Of a stretch of 64,000 bases of DNA, positions 55,662 to 64,000 are shown piece by piece. The notes beneath the pieces were generated by a model. It searched no databases and was not told the DNA's origin. It saw nothing but the letters and a program-made list of their open reading frames with translations. The stretch spans positions 6,820,001-6,884,000 of the forward strand of contig NZ_CP030050.1 of assembly GCF_015291705.1 (NCBI RefSeq), in the 5' to 3' direction. A program made the translations under genes and the position numbers. The stretch's first letter is position 1. Each line of letters starts with the position of its first letter. This DNA comes from Bradyrhizobium arachidis (GTDB lineage Bacteria > Pseudomonadota > Alphaproteobacteria > Rhizobiales > Xanthobacteraceae).

Positions 55662-57464
55662 ATGGCCCAGTTTCCAAAGAAAATCACTGACGATCCCTAT
55701 GCGGCAGCGGTCCTGATTCGCCGCCTGGTCATGGAACAGGGCGTCGTCTACTGGCGGCGCTACCTGGTTGCCTTTTCGCTGATGGCGCTCGCCGCCGGCG
55801 CGACCGCGGCTGCGACCTATGTGCTCGGCCAGGTCATCAACCAGGCCTATGTCGACAAGAACGTCCCGGGCATCGCGATGTTCTCCGGCATCACTGTGAT
55901 CCTGCTCTTCATCAAGGGCGTGGCGACCTACGGCCACATGGTGATCCTGACCAAGATCAGCAACGCGATCCTTGCCACCAACCAGCGCCAGCTGTTCGCC
56001 AAGTTGATGCGCGAGAGCGTCGGCTTTTTCTCCGAGCGGCATTCGTCCGAATTCCTGGCGCGCCTGACGGCCGGCGCCAAGTCCATCACCGACGTCCTCA
56101 ACATGCTGGTCAACGCCGTCGGCCGCGACTTGCTGATGCTGCTCGCCATGATCGGCGTAATGGTGTGGCAGGATCCGCTGATGACGTTCATCGGCCTCGT
56201 CGCGGTGCCGCCGGCGATGCTGGTGCTGCGCAAGCTGGTCAAGCGCATCAAGGGTCTCGCCTACAACCAGTTCACCGGTACCGCCGACATCATGGAGACG
56301 ATGCAGGAATCGCTGCAGGGCATCCGCACCGTCAAGGCGTTCACGCTCGAACAGACCATGCAGAGCCGCATCGACGAGAACATCGCGATCGTCGAGCGCA
56401 ATGCCAACAAGATGGCCCGCGTCGCCAACCGCTCGAACCCGCTGATGGAGATGCTCGGCGGCTTCGCCGTCGCCGGCTGCCTGATGTACGGCGGCTATGC
56501 CGTGGTCGCGCTCAACGCCACGCCCGGCGCGTTCTTCTCATTCATGACTGCGTTCCTGATGGCGACCGAGCCGGCCAAGCGGCTGGCGCGGCTCAACATC
56601 GATCTCAACAGCCAGCTGGTCGGCGCACGCATGCTGCTCGAGGTCGTCGACAGCCCGGCGAGCGAGCATTCCGACGACGACAAGCCGGCGCTGAAGCTCA
56701 CCGACGCCCGCATCGAGCTGCGCGACGTCAGCTTCTCCTATCGCAACGGCGAGACCGTCCTCAACCGCATGAGCTTTGTGGCCGAGCCCGGCAAGGTCAC
56801 CGCGCTGGTCGGCCCCTCCGGCGGCGGCAAGTCGACCGTGCTGGCATTGCTGCTGCGGTTCTACGAGGTGACGCAAGGCGACATCGTGATCGACGGCCAG
56901 TCGATCGGCGCGGTCTCGCGCAAGTCGCTGCGGGCGCAGACCGCCTATGTCGGCCAGGACGTCTATCTGTTCCGCGACACCATCCGCAACAACATCGCCT
57001 TCGGCAAGCCCGGCGCGAGCGAGACCGAGATCATCGAAGCTGCGAAAGCGGCCTGCGCGCATGATTTCATCATGAGCTTCCCGCTCGGCTACGACACGCC
57101 GGTCGGCGAGCACGGCACGCAGCTCTCGGGCGGCCAGCGCCAGCGCATCGCGGTGGCGCGCGCGTTGATCAAGAACGCGCCGATCATCCTCCTGGACGAA
57201 GCCACCGCCGCGCTCGATTCCGAATCCGAGCGGCAGGTGCAGGAGGCGATCGAGCACCTCTGCCAGAACCGCACCACCATCGTGATCGCGCACCGCCTGC
57301 ACACCATCATGCACGCCGACAGCATCGTGGTGGTCGAGGGCGGCGAGATCGTCGAGCGGGGCCGTCACGACGAACTCCTGCGCCGCGGCGGGCGCTATGC
57401 CTCGTTCTTCCGGCTGCAACATCGCGATGCCGGCGCTCTGGCGCCGATCAGCGCAACCGCATAG
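55662..57464 (+). CDS. ABC transporter, fused permease-ATPase (MsbA/LptB-like exporter)
   Basis: 600 aa from the ATG at 55662. Six membrane helices in the first 320 residues, then the nucleotide-binding domain with Walker A GPSGGGKST, signature LSGGQRQRIAVARAL, Walker B IILLDEATAALD and switch His in IVIAHRLHTIM. Type IV exporter half-transporter acting as a dimer. Position after the LPS locus suggests lipid A-core or another glycolipid as cargo, as in MsbA; the evidence is positional. Confidence 0.88.
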   Translation: MAQFPKKITDDPYAAAVLIRRLVMEQGVVYWRRYLVAFSLMALAAGATAAATYVLGQVINQAYVDKNVPGIAMFSGITVILLFIKGVATYGHMVILTKISNAILATNQRQLFAKLMRESVGFFSERHSSEFLARLTAGAKSITDVLNMLVNAVGRDLLMLLAMIGVMVWQDPLMTFIGLVAVPPAMLVLRKLVKRIKGLAYNQFTGTADIMETMQESLQGIRTVKAFTLEQTMQSRIDENIAIVERNANKMARVANRSNPLMEMLGGFAVAGCLMYGGYAVVALNATPGAFFSFMTAFLMATEPAKRLARLNIDLNSQLVGARMLLEVVDSPASEHSDDDKPALKLTDARIELRDVSFSYRNGETVLNRMSFVAEPGKVTALVGPSGGGKSTVLALLLRFYEVTQGDIVIDGQSIGAVSRKSLRAQTAYVGQDVYLFRDTIRNNIAFGKPGASETEIIEAAKAACAHDFIMSFPLGYDTPVGEHGTQLSGGQRQRIAVARALIKNAPIILLDEATAALDSESERQVQEAIEHLCQNRTTIVIAHRLHTIMHADSIVVVEGGEIVERGRHDELLRRGGRYASFFRLQHRDAGALAPISATA

Positions 57465-57501
57465 AGTTCCTCATCAACCTCAAGAGCAGCGAGACCGCTC
57501 C

Positions 57502-58203
57502 ATGAACGCCGCCTCCTATGTCATCCCGCTTCCGCCCCAGGCTTCGCTTCCCGTCGTCGGCGAGGCCGGCCGCTATCCCGTGCGCCGCATCTGGTGCGTC
57601 GGCCGCAACTATCTCGAGCACATCCGCGAGATGGGCAATGACGAGCGTGCCCCGCCGTTCTTCTTCGCCAAGCACGCGGACATGCTGGTGCCCGACGGCA
57701 CCACCATCCCGTATCCGCCGCTGACCAAGGATTTCCATCACGAGGTCGAGCTGATCGTCGCGCTCAAGAGCGGCGGCCTCAACATTCCCGCCGACAAGGC
57801 GCTGGACCACGTCTACGGCTATGCCGTCGGCATCGACCTCACCCGCCGCGACCTCCAGATCGCCTCGCGCAAGAAGGAGCGTCCGTGGGAGATCGGCAAG
57901 TCGTTCGACGGCTCCGCGCCCGCCTCTGCGGTGCAGCCGGCTTCGAAGATCGGCCACCCCTCGCAGGGCAAGATCTGGCTCACGGTCAACGGCAAGGAAG
58001 CCCAGAAGGGCGACCTCAATGAGATGATCTGGAACGTGCCCGAGATCATCTGGCAGCTCTCGCAGCAGGTGAAGCTCGCCGCCGGCGACATCATCATGAC
58101 GGGTACCCCCGCCGGCGTGTCGCAGCTCCAGCCCGGCGACAAGCTCGAATGCGGCGTCGACGGCGTCGGCACGCTGAAGGTGAACATCGGTCAGGCGGAA
58201 TAG
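57502..58203 (+). CDS. Fumarylacetoacetate hydrolase family protein
   Basis: 233 aa from the ATG at 57502. FAH-family core: RIWCVGRNYLEHIREMG, FFFAKHADMLVPDG, FHHEVELIVAL (metal Glu residues), YGYAVGIDLTRRDLQ and GDIIMTGTPAGVSQLQPGD. Likely a 2-oxo-acid decarboxylase, hydratase or acylpyruvase of aromatic or related catabolism. It follows the ABC exporter by 37 bp, so the two may be co-transcribed. Confidence 0.88.
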   Translation: MNAASYVIPLPPQASLPVVGEAGRYPVRRIWCVGRNYLEHIREMGNDERAPPFFFAKHADMLVPDGTTIPYPPLTKDFHHEVELIVALKSGGLNIPADKALDHVYGYAVGIDLTRRDLQIASRKKERPWEIGKSFDGSAPASAVQPASKIGHPSQGKIWLTVNGKEAQKGDLNEMIWNVPEIIWQLSQQVKLAAGDIIMTGTPAGVSQLQPGDKLECGVDGVGTLKVNIGQAE

Positions 58204-58228
58204 CGCCTCGCTGCGGCTTCGAACGACA

Positions 58229-58258
58229 AAGCCCCGGAGCGCACCTCCGGGGCTTTTA
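58229..58258 (+). terminator. Terminator after the FAH-family gene
   Basis: AAAGCCCCGGAG and CTCCGGGGCTTTT form a strong stem with a short loop and a T-run on either strand, so it can serve both convergent genes. Confidence 0.8.
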
Positions 58259-58308
58259 CATGCATCGTCGCGAAAGCATCGCAATCGACTTCACGGCGAT
58301 GCCTGTTT

Positions 58309-58575
58309 TCACTCCTTGTACTGACCGCTAGAGCATATCCACCAAGTATTGGTGCCGGCCCCGGTCCGTTCCCTGATTAATTTAGTGCATTCATTATAGG
58401 TTGTGACACCCGGCAATCTGCACGGGCGTGGCGAGAGACCGGGCCAACTTGTCCCCGAGCATCCCGAGCCGCTATCGGTGGCCTCCTGGATCGCGTGCTT
58501 TGGCGCGGCACTTACCATTGCAGTTGTGGCTGTCGCGAGCACCAGGCTCGCAACTATGTACGATATCGCCTTCAT
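58309..58575 (-). CDS. Small secreted hypothetical protein
   Basis: 88 aa from the ATG at 58575, with a GGGGGG stretch upstream. Signal peptide (MKAISYIVASLVLATATTAM to VSAA). The mature part has four Cys residues (GCSG, PCRLPG, ECTKL, ICSS). No known domain. It is convergent with the FAH gene. Confidence 0.6.
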   Translation of the reverse strand: MKAISYIVASLVLATATTAMVSAAPKHAIQEATDSGSGCSGTSWPGLSPRPCRLPGVTTYNECTKLIRERTGAGTNTWWICSSGQYKE

Positions 58576-58661
58576 GCTCCCCCCCAACAGTTGAGATGAA
58601 GACATACCACAACCACGTGCGATCGTTATCAGTAAGAGCGCGCGCGGGGATTGGATTTCCG

Positions 58662-59120
58662 CTACCAGACCTTCACGGACCGGTTGGCGTGAGACGTCTG
58701 GGGGACGCCGCGGTTGAGCGACATGTGCGAATGGACGCACAGCCAGCCATCGCCATTTTTCGAAAACACCATGGTCGCCCGGCCCGGACGCGGGAACGCG
58801 CTACCATCGGGATGATAGCCCGTGCTCGTCCACGGCGCGATCACCGTCGCCATCGTGCCGTCGGGGGATGCCAGGATCGAGACCTGCTCGAGGATGAATC
58901 GAAAGTCGGTCGTCTTCGGCCAGACGTTGTCCCATTGCGTTTTGACCCATTGGTCGAGGCCGGGGATGACGTCGTTATGCGTGCCGAAGGCCAGCACGTC
59001 CGGATGAAAGAGCGGTCGCGCCGAGGCGTAGTCGACCTCGCGGACATAGCCGGCGAAGGTTTCCAGCCACTGGCGGAAGAACTGCATGATCTCGGGGGTC
59101 GCGGTTGGCAAGGAGGCCAT
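58662..59120 (-). CDS. NTF2-like (SnoaL/DUF4440-type) protein
   Basis: 152 aa. The cystatin-like NTF2 fold is indicated by MQFFRQWLETFAGYVREVDY, LFHPDVLAFGTHNDVIPG, WTSTGYHPDGSAFPRPGRAT and WLCVHSHMSLNRG. These proteins are small-molecule-binding or isomerase-like; no catalytic set can be named. Divergent from the mosB-mosA operon over 136 bp. Confidence 0.8.
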   Translation of the reverse strand: MASLPTATPEIMQFFRQWLETFAGYVREVDYASARPLFHPDVLAFGTHNDVIPGLDQWVKTQWDNVWPKTTDFRFILEQVSILASPDGTMATVIAPWTSTGYHPDGSAFPRPGRATMVFSKNGDGWLCVHSHMSLNRGVPQTSHANRSVKVW

Positions 59121-59256
59121 TCGCCTGCTCCAAATTCAGCCGTTGAATGCTGGCAATCTTGTTGCCATGGGCCGAACTATCCAGCAAGACTCGCCCCAGC
59201 GGTCAGGACCGACGAGGCCACCGTAGAGAACGCATTGACAACGAGAGGTGTCTCTG

Positions 59257-60069
59257 ATGTCGACGACGACCACCGAGCTCGAAGCACTGCTGATGCAGCG
59301 CTCGCTCACCGACCCGCAGCTTGTGGCCGCAACGGAGAAGGCTTCGGATTTCCGCATCCTCCCGGATGCGACCGTCATCAAGATCGGCGGCCAGAGCATG
59401 ATCGATCGCGGCCGTGCCGCGGTCTATCCGGTCGTCGAGGAGATCGTCGCGGCCCGCAAGGCGCACAAGCTGCTGATCGGCACCGGCGCCGGCACGCGCG
59501 CGCGGCATCTCTATTCGATCGCGGCCGGGCTTCGCCTGCCGGCCGGCGTGCTGTCGCAGCTCGGCGCTTCCGTTGCCGACCAGAACGCCGCGATGCTCGG
59601 ACAGCTGCTCGCCAAGCACGGCATCTCCGCCGTCTCGAGCGCGGGACTTTCGTCGGTGCCGCTGTTCCTTGCCGAGGTCAACGCGGTGATCTTCAGCGGC
59701 ATGCCGCCCTACAGCCTGTGGATGCGTCCCGCGGCCGAAGGCGTGATCCCGCCCTACCGCACCGATGCCGGCTGCTTCCTCGTCGCCGAGCAATTCGGCT
59801 GCAAGGCGATGATCTATGTGAAGGACGAGAACGGCCTCTACACCGCCAACCCGAAGACGTCGAAGAACGCGACCTTCATCCCGAAAATCTCTGTCGCGGA
59901 GATGAAGGCGAAGGGCCTGCAGGATTCAATCCTCGAATTCCCGGTGCTCGATCTGCTCACCGCCTCGCGCCATGTCCGCGAGGTGCAGATCATCAACGGC
60001 CTCGTCCCCGGCAATCTCACCCGCGCGCTCGCGGGCGAGCACGTCGGTACCATCATCACCGCGAGCTGA
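59257..60069 (+). CDS. mosB: Molybdenum storage protein subunit beta
   Basis: 270 aa from the ATG at 59257 (GAGAGG eight bases upstream; the GTG at 59248 is less likely). Amino acid kinase fold related to UMP kinase: [58 protein letters not shown] and [20 protein letters not shown] closely follow the Azotobacter vinelandii MosB sequence as I recall it, and the length is the same. With MosA it forms a cage that stores molybdate as polyoxometalate clusters using ATP. Confidence 0.9.
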   Translation: MSTTTTELEALLMQRSLTDPQLVAATEKASDFRILPDATVIKIGGQSMIDRGRAAVYPVVEEIVAARKAHKLLIGTGAGTRARHLYSIAAGLRLPAGVLSQLGASVADQNAAMLGQLLAKHGISAVSSAGLSSVPLFLAEVNAVIFSGMPPYSLWMRPAAEGVIPPYRTDAGCFLVAEQFGCKAMIYVKDENGLYTANPKTSKNATFIPKISVAEMKAKGLQDSILEFPVLDLLTASRHVREVQIINGLVPGNLTRALAGEHVGTIITAS

Positions 60070-60082
60070 AGAGCACCCCGTC

Positions 60083-60910
60083 ATGGCTGACACCAACCAG
60101 ATCAAGCACGTCGCCTCGCCGCTCGCGCGCCAGACTCTTCTGGACAGCGACCTCACCCGTCCCGTCGCCGGCAACCGCCCGATCAAGCTGCTACCTTGGC
60201 TGCAGGTGATCAAGATCGGCGGCCGCGTCATGGACCGCGGCTATGAAGCGATCCTCCCGCTCGTCGACGAGCTGCGCGCGCTGCTGCCCGAGTATCGCCT
60301 CCTGATCCTGACCGGGGCCGGCATCCGCGCCCGCCATCTCTACAGCGTCGGCCTCGACCTCGGCCTTCCCGTTGGCTCGCTCGCCCCGCTCGCGGCCAGC
60401 GAGGCCGGCCAGAACGGCCATATCCTCGCAAGCCTGCTCGCGCCGGAGGGCGTCTCCTATGTCGAGCATCCCACCATCGCGAGCCAGCTCGCGATCCACC
60501 TCCAGGCGGCCCGCGCGGTCGTCGGCAGCGCCTTCCCGCCCTACCACCATCACGAATTCCCGACCACGCGCATCCCGCTGCATCGGGCCGATACCGGCGC
60601 CTTCCTGCTGGCGGACGCACTCGGGGCTGCCGGTCTCACGATCGTGGAAGATGTCGATGGCGTCTACACCAACGACCCCAACGGCGCCGATGGCAAGAAG
60701 GCTGAGCTCTTGAAGGAGACCAGCTTCATCGAGCTTGCCAAGCTCAAGGGCACGCTGCCGTTCGATCCCGCGCTCCTCGAGGTGATGGCGAATGCACGCC
60801 ACATCGCGCGCGTGCAGGTCGTCAACGGCCTCGTGCCCGGCCGCATCAGCGCGGCGCTGCGCGGGCAGCATGTGGGCACGATCATCAACACCGGCGCCAA
60901 GCCGGTGTGA
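60083..60910 (+). CDS. mosA: Molybdenum storage protein subunit alpha
   Basis: 275 aa from the ATG at 60083, 13 bp after mos[61 protein letters not shown] and [14 protein letters not shown] (the His-rich loop near the cluster sites) match the Azotobacter MosA pattern. The two genes are co-transcribed and end at a strong terminator. No nitrogenase or Mo transporter gene lies beside them in the window. Confidence 0.9.
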   Translation: MADTNQIKHVASPLARQTLLDSDLTRPVAGNRPIKLLPWLQVIKIGGRVMDRGYEAILPLVDELRALLPEYRLLILTGAGIRARHLYSVGLDLGLPVGSLAPLAASEAGQNGHILASLLAPEGVSYVEHPTIASQLAIHLQAARAVVGSAFPPYHHHEFPTTRIPLHRADTGAFLLADALGAAGLTIVEDVDGVYTNDPNGADGKKAELLKETSFIELAKLKGTLPFDPALLEVMANARHIARVQVVNGLVPGRISAALRGQHVGTIINTGAKPV

Positions 60911-60937
60911 TCACGACCAGAGCCCATCCATAATAAG

Positions 60938-60971
60938 AAAGCCCCGGAAAATCACTCCGGGGCTTTTTGAG
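60938..60971 (+). terminator. Terminator after mosA
   Basis: AAAGCCCCGGA and TCCGGGGCTTTTT pair around a short loop, ending in five T residues. Confidence 0.82.
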
Positions 60972-60988
60972 TTCCCTCGTAGGGCGGA

Positions 60989-61918
60989 TTACCGCAACGC
61001 CGACAACACGATCAGGCCGAGGATCAGCGCCGTCAGCGAGTACTTCAGCGTGTAATAGACGTTGCGGTTCCACTCCTTGACCTTGCGGCTGCCGAGATGG
61101 ATCTCGTAGAGCTTGCCGAACACCTTGTTGAGCACGCCGACATTCTCGCCCTCGACGTTCTGGGTCGCCGACGCCTTGACGATGTGATGACTGACCCAGC
61201 GGTTGATCGCGGTCATGAAGCCGTACTTCATCGGGCGCTCGACGTCGCAGAACAGGATGATGCGGTTGACGTCGGTCGCATTCTCCGCGCTGTGGATGAA
61301 GGTCTCGTCGAACATGAAGGCCTCGCCGTCGCGCCAGACGCATTCGACGCCGTCGACGAGGATGCGGCACTTGTTCGAGTTCGGCGTGACGAGGCCGAGG
61401 TGATAGCGCAGCGAGCCCGCGAACGGATCGCGGTGGGCGCCGAGCTTGCCGCCTGGGGGCAGCATCGCGAACATCGCGCCGTGCACGCTCGGGATCGACT
61501 TGAGCAGCTCCACCGTCTTCGGGCACAGCGTGTTCGCCGACGGCAGGAAGTCGTCGTACCATTTCAGGTAAAACCGTTTCCAGCCGCTCTTGAAGAACGA
61601 GTAGAAGCCCCAGTCGTTGTTCTTCGCCGCCGCGCGGATGAAGCCCTCGTCGAACAGGCGCACCGCCTCGTCGCGAATGGTCTCCCAGTTCTCGCTGAGC
61701 GGCTTCAGCTCCGGAAACTGATCGACCGAGATCACCGGCTTGTTCGGCACGGCGGAGCCCGCATACATCAGCACGTTGTAGGGTGCGAGATAGGTCGAGT
61801 GGTCGCCAAGCTGGCGCGCGAAGCGCAGCCGCTGCTTGCCGCGGAAGTGGACGTAGATTGTCGATGCCGCAAGCACATACAAAATAACAAGTTGCGGCGC
61901 AAAAAGCTGTCTCAGCAT
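60989..61918 (-). CDS. Aspartyl/asparaginyl beta-hydroxylase family protein, LpxO-like
   Basis: 309 aa from the ATG at 61918 (GGGGAA upstream). One N-terminal and one C-terminal membrane helix. The Fe(II)/2-oxoglutarate site is seen in GAHRDPFAGSLRYHLGLVTP and in FDETFIHSAENATDVNRIIL. LpxO enzymes 2-hydroxylate a lipid A acyl chain at the inner membrane; the closest match by motif is that family, but a different acyl or peptide substrate is possible. It is convergent with mosA. Confidence 0.87.
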   Translation of the reverse strand: MLRQLFAPQLVILYVLAASTIYVHFRGKQRLRFARQLGDHSTYLAPYNVLMYAGSAVPNKPVISVDQFPELKPLSENWETIRDEAVRLFDEGFIRAAAKNNDWGFYSFFKSGWKRFYLKWYDDFLPSANTLCPKTVELLKSIPSVHGAMFAMLPPGGKLGAHRDPFAGSLRYHLGLVTPNSNKCRILVDGVECVWRDGEAFMFDETFIHSAENATDVNRIILFCDVERPMKYGFMTAINRWVSHHIVKASATQNVEGENVGVLNKVFGKLYEIHLGSRKVKEWNRNVYYTLKYSLTALILGLIVLSALR

Positions 61919-62057
61919 TTCCCCAAATCCCAAGTGACCCAGCCGGATTGTCGTGTAGCCCGACGCGGCCCGAGCGGCAAGATATTCGCCGATGGGTTGC
62001 AATCACGCTGGGGAGAGCGCTCGCACGGAACTTGGGAAAGGGCCGAAACCGGCCAAA

Positions 62058-62213
62058 TCAAGCCCGCGACAGCGCCTGGAGGCCCTTGAAGGTCAGGCGC
62101 TTGGGGTCAGTGACGCCGGCGAGATAGAGCCGGCGGATGAAGGAGATGACGGCGTCGCGGTCGCAATCGGTCAGCGCGACGACGGCGTCGACCGCGATCT
62201 TCTGGGCTTCCAT
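62058..62213 (-). CDS. 51-aa hypothetical protein
   Basis: From the ATG at 62213, with AGGTGAG seven bases upstream. The sequence begins MEAQKIAVDAVVALTDCDRD and contains SFIRRLYLAGVTDPKRLTFK. It is amphipathic and probably helical. The good ribosome site and balanced composition support a real gene; family unknown. Confidence 0.55.
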   Translation of the reverse strand: MEAQKIAVDAVVALTDCDRDAVISFIRRLYLAGVTDPKRLTFKGLQALSRA

Positions 62214-62359
62214 TGGGCTCACCTCGGCCTTGCGAATAACCCCGGCCGAGGCAGGCTAGGACTCATCCGTAAAATCGGCGTTAACCGTTCCGGAACCATC
62301 GCCGATTCGGCCGGGCCGCCGTATACGCAAAACAGCGCATTACGGAGGCGCGAAGTGGC

Positions 62360-63283
62360 TCAGCGCGCCTTGATGCTCTGTGTCAGCAGCGCAAACTGCT
62401 TCTTCAGCCGGGGCACGGCGAAGTCGGTGAAGGCCCGCACCTTGGGCACCGAAAGCCGGCCCTGCGGGCAGATCAGATGCGCCGGCATCTCCGGATCCTC
62501 ATCGCCGGCCAGCACGATCTCGAGCTCGCCGCGCGCGACCTGCTCGGCCACCTGGTACGAATACATCCTCACCACGCCGCGCCCGGCGACTGCGGACGCC
62601 ACGGCCGCATAGGTGCTGTTGACGACGAGCCGCGGCGTGAACTGCACGGTGCGGGCGGCGGGCGACCCCGCCTGCGGCGCAAAGGTCCAGGAATTGGGCA
62701 GGTGCGCCATCGCGACGATCTGATGTTTGGCGAGATCGCCGGGCTCGGTGATGCGCGGATGCTGCTTCAGATATCGCGGCGCGGCCACTACGATGCGGCT
62801 GATCCCGCCGACCCGCATCGCCACCATCGCCGAGTCCGCAAGAGGACCGATGCGCAGCGCGATATCGACCCCCTCCTCGATCAGGTTGACCGCGCGGTCG
62901 AACAGCAACAGCTTTGCCGACACGGTCGGATAGGCGTCGAGAAAGCCGTCGAGGATCGGCCGCAGCACCATCTCGCCCGAGACAACGGGAGCGGTGATCG
63001 TGAGCAGGCCGCGCGGCGCCGTGCGCGGGCCGGCGGCGATGTCGTCGGCTTCCTCCAGCTCGGTGAGCACACGGCGGCAGATCGCGACATAGCGTTCGCC
63101 CTCCTCGCTCAGCCTGATCGACCGCGTGGTCCGGTGCAGCAGCTCGGCGCCGACGCGCTCCTCAAGGAAGGCGATGGCGCGGCTCACCGCCGCCGGCGAG
63201 CGGCCGAGCTTGCGGCCTGCGGCAGCCAAGCTGCCCTCGTCGACCGCAACCACGAACACCTTCATCGCATCCAGACGATCCAT
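62360..63283 (-). CDS. LysR-family transcriptional regulator
   Basis: 307 aa from the ATG at 63283. N-terminal winged helix MDRLDAMKVFVVAVDEGSLA, then RSPAAVSRAIAFLEERVGAE and LLHRTTRSIRLSEEGERYV, followed by a periplasmic-binding-like effector domain. It is divergent from an SDR gene 205 bp away, the usual arrangement for a LysR regulator and its target. No clear T-N11-A operator was singled out. Confidence 0.92.
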   Translation of the reverse strand: MDRLDAMKVFVVAVDEGSLAAAGRKLGRSPAAVSRAIAFLEERVGAELLHRTTRSIRLSEEGERYVAICRRVLTELEEADDIAAGPRTAPRGLLTITAPVVSGEMVLRPILDGFLDAYPTVSAKLLLFDRAVNLIEEGVDIALRIGPLADSAMVAMRVGGISRIVVAAPRYLKQHPRITEPGDLAKHQIVAMAHLPNSWTFAPQAGSPAARTVQFTPRLVVNSTYAAVASAVAGRGVVRMYSYQVAEQVARGELEIVLAGDEDPEMPAHLICPQGRLSVPKVRAFTDFAVPRLKKQFALLTQSIKAR

Positions 63284-63488
63284 GCCTTCGCGCCGCCCCT
63301 TCACATTCGAGTGACAGGCTAGGCGTTCGCCCCCGCCGCGACAACCTCCGCCGGGCGCCGATCCGGCATTCGCTCGCGCCGCGTAACGGTGTCTGCCGGA
63401 CAACGTGTATTCGCAGCCGGGGCGCTGCGGCGTACTTCAGCGGACAAGCCAGCCGTTGCTGGCGCAGGTTCAACAACAGGAGCCCGTC

Positions 63489-64000
63489 ATGGGTATCGAG
63501 CAGAAGGTCGCCATCATCACCGGTGCATCGCAGGGCATCGGCGCCGCCCTGGTCCAGGGTTTTCGCGATCGCAACTACCGCGTCGTCGCAACGGCGCGGT
63601 CGATCAAGCCGTCGGGCGATGACGATGTCCTCGCCGTTGCCGGCGACATCGCCGATCAGAGCACTGCCGAACGGGTTGTCTCCCAGGCAATCGCCCGCTT
63701 CGGCCGCATCGACACGCTGGTCAACAATGCCGGCATCTTCGTCGCAAAGCCGTTCACGCAGTACACGGCCGAGGACTATGCGGCGGTGATGGGCACCAAT
63801 GTCGCGGGCTTCTTCAACATCACGCAGCTCGCAATCGCCGAGATGGAGAAGCAGGGTTCGGGTCACATCGTGCAGATCACGACCACGCTGGTCGATCAGG
63901 CCAATTCCAACGTGCCCTCGGTGCTGGCCTCGCTGAGCAAGGGCGGGCTGAGTGCCGCGACCAAGTCGCTTGCGATCGAATATGCCAGGCGCGGCATCCG
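63489..64000 (+). CDS. SDR family oxidoreductase, 3' end beyond the window, atypical active site
   Basis: 170 residues visible from the ATG at 63489 (ACAGGAG upstream). Cofactor motif TGASQGIGAALVQGF and NNAGIFVAKPF are normal. In the usual YxxxK position the sequence is VLASLSKGGLSA, so the catalytic Tyr is Ala; the catalytic Ser region reads VQITTTLVDQ with Thr. I recall a related proteobacterial SDR branch with the same VLASLTKGG pattern, so this is probably a family trait and not a mutation. Likely the regulatory target of the adjacent LysR protein. Confidence 0.85.
   Translation, partial: MGIEQKVAIITGASQGIGAALVQGFRDRNYRVVATARSIKPSGDDDVLAVAGDIADQSTAERVVSQAIARFGRIDTLVNNAGIFVAKPFTQYTAEDYAAVMGTNVAGFFNITQLAIAEMEKQGSGHIVQITTTLVDQANSNVPSVLASLSKGGLSAATKSLAIEYARRGI

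Noticed and set aside
1..64000. CRISPR arrays, rRNA operons, phage modules
   Set aside because: No regularly spaced direct repeats, rRNA motifs or phage structural genes were seen; the only mobile element is the dead IS5-type copy.

Overview
The window looks like a chromosome segment of a Bradyrhizobium-type alphaproteobacterium (Nitrobacteraceae). The evidence is high GC, the gene families present, rhizobial-style Pho and FixK boxes, and several short dispersed repeats of the kind scattered through that group. No rRNA, tRNA, CRISPR array or intact prophage was seen. The identification rests on gene content and recall of families, because no database search was possible.

Layout. (1) 1-21 kb is mostly intact housekeeping and accessory genes: an outer membrane barrel protein, a Tat-type Hint protein, a Na/Pi cotransporter, an RbsD/FucU protein, a secreted caspase-like protein, threonine dehydratase, a lipid-remodelling pair (PlcP-like phosphoesterase and glycosyltransferase) behind a candidate Pho box, thiD, a hybrid histidine kinase with an ethylene-receptor-like sensor, an AsnC-type protein, cytochromes c, a CHRD protein, a cystathionine gamma-synthase-family enzyme, a ModA-like protein and a CoxL-like molybdoenzyme. 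(2) 21-34.7 kb is a decaying accessory region. It holds a truncated tolB, two damaged copies of murJ, a dead IS5-type element, a twice-frameshifted phosphoesterase, the last 49 codons of a formylglycine-generating enzyme fused to a FixK-type promoter ahead of an intact Tat arylsulfatase, a DUF3302 gene, a broken HlyD gene, a GT2 and a methyltransferase. (3) 34.7-57.5 kb is a surface polysaccharide and LPS core locus: intact murJ, DegT aminotransferase, Gfo/Idh oxidoreductase, manC-type enzyme, UDP-glucuronate epimerase type, WecA/WbpL-type transferase, a deleted 4-reductase pseudogene, GT4, WbpM-type dehydratase, O-antigen ligase/polymerase, hldE, hldD, waaF, GT4, galE and an MsbA-like exporter. 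It is interrupted at 52.3 kb by a second, truncated sulfatase. (4) 57.5-64 kb holds a fumarylacetoacetase-family enzyme, a mosB-mosA molybdenum storage pair, an LpxO-like hydroxylase, and a LysR/SDR divergent pair cut by the window end.

Most notable: the ethylene-binding-like kinase, a sulfatase locus with FixK-type boxes in front of three transcription units plus a relic copy with its own box, a plcP/agt-like pair with a Pho box, a 21-25 codon peptide gene present twice with mainly synonymous differences, repeated murJ 3' ends, and loss of the likely sugar 4-reductase beside its polyprenyl-P transferase.
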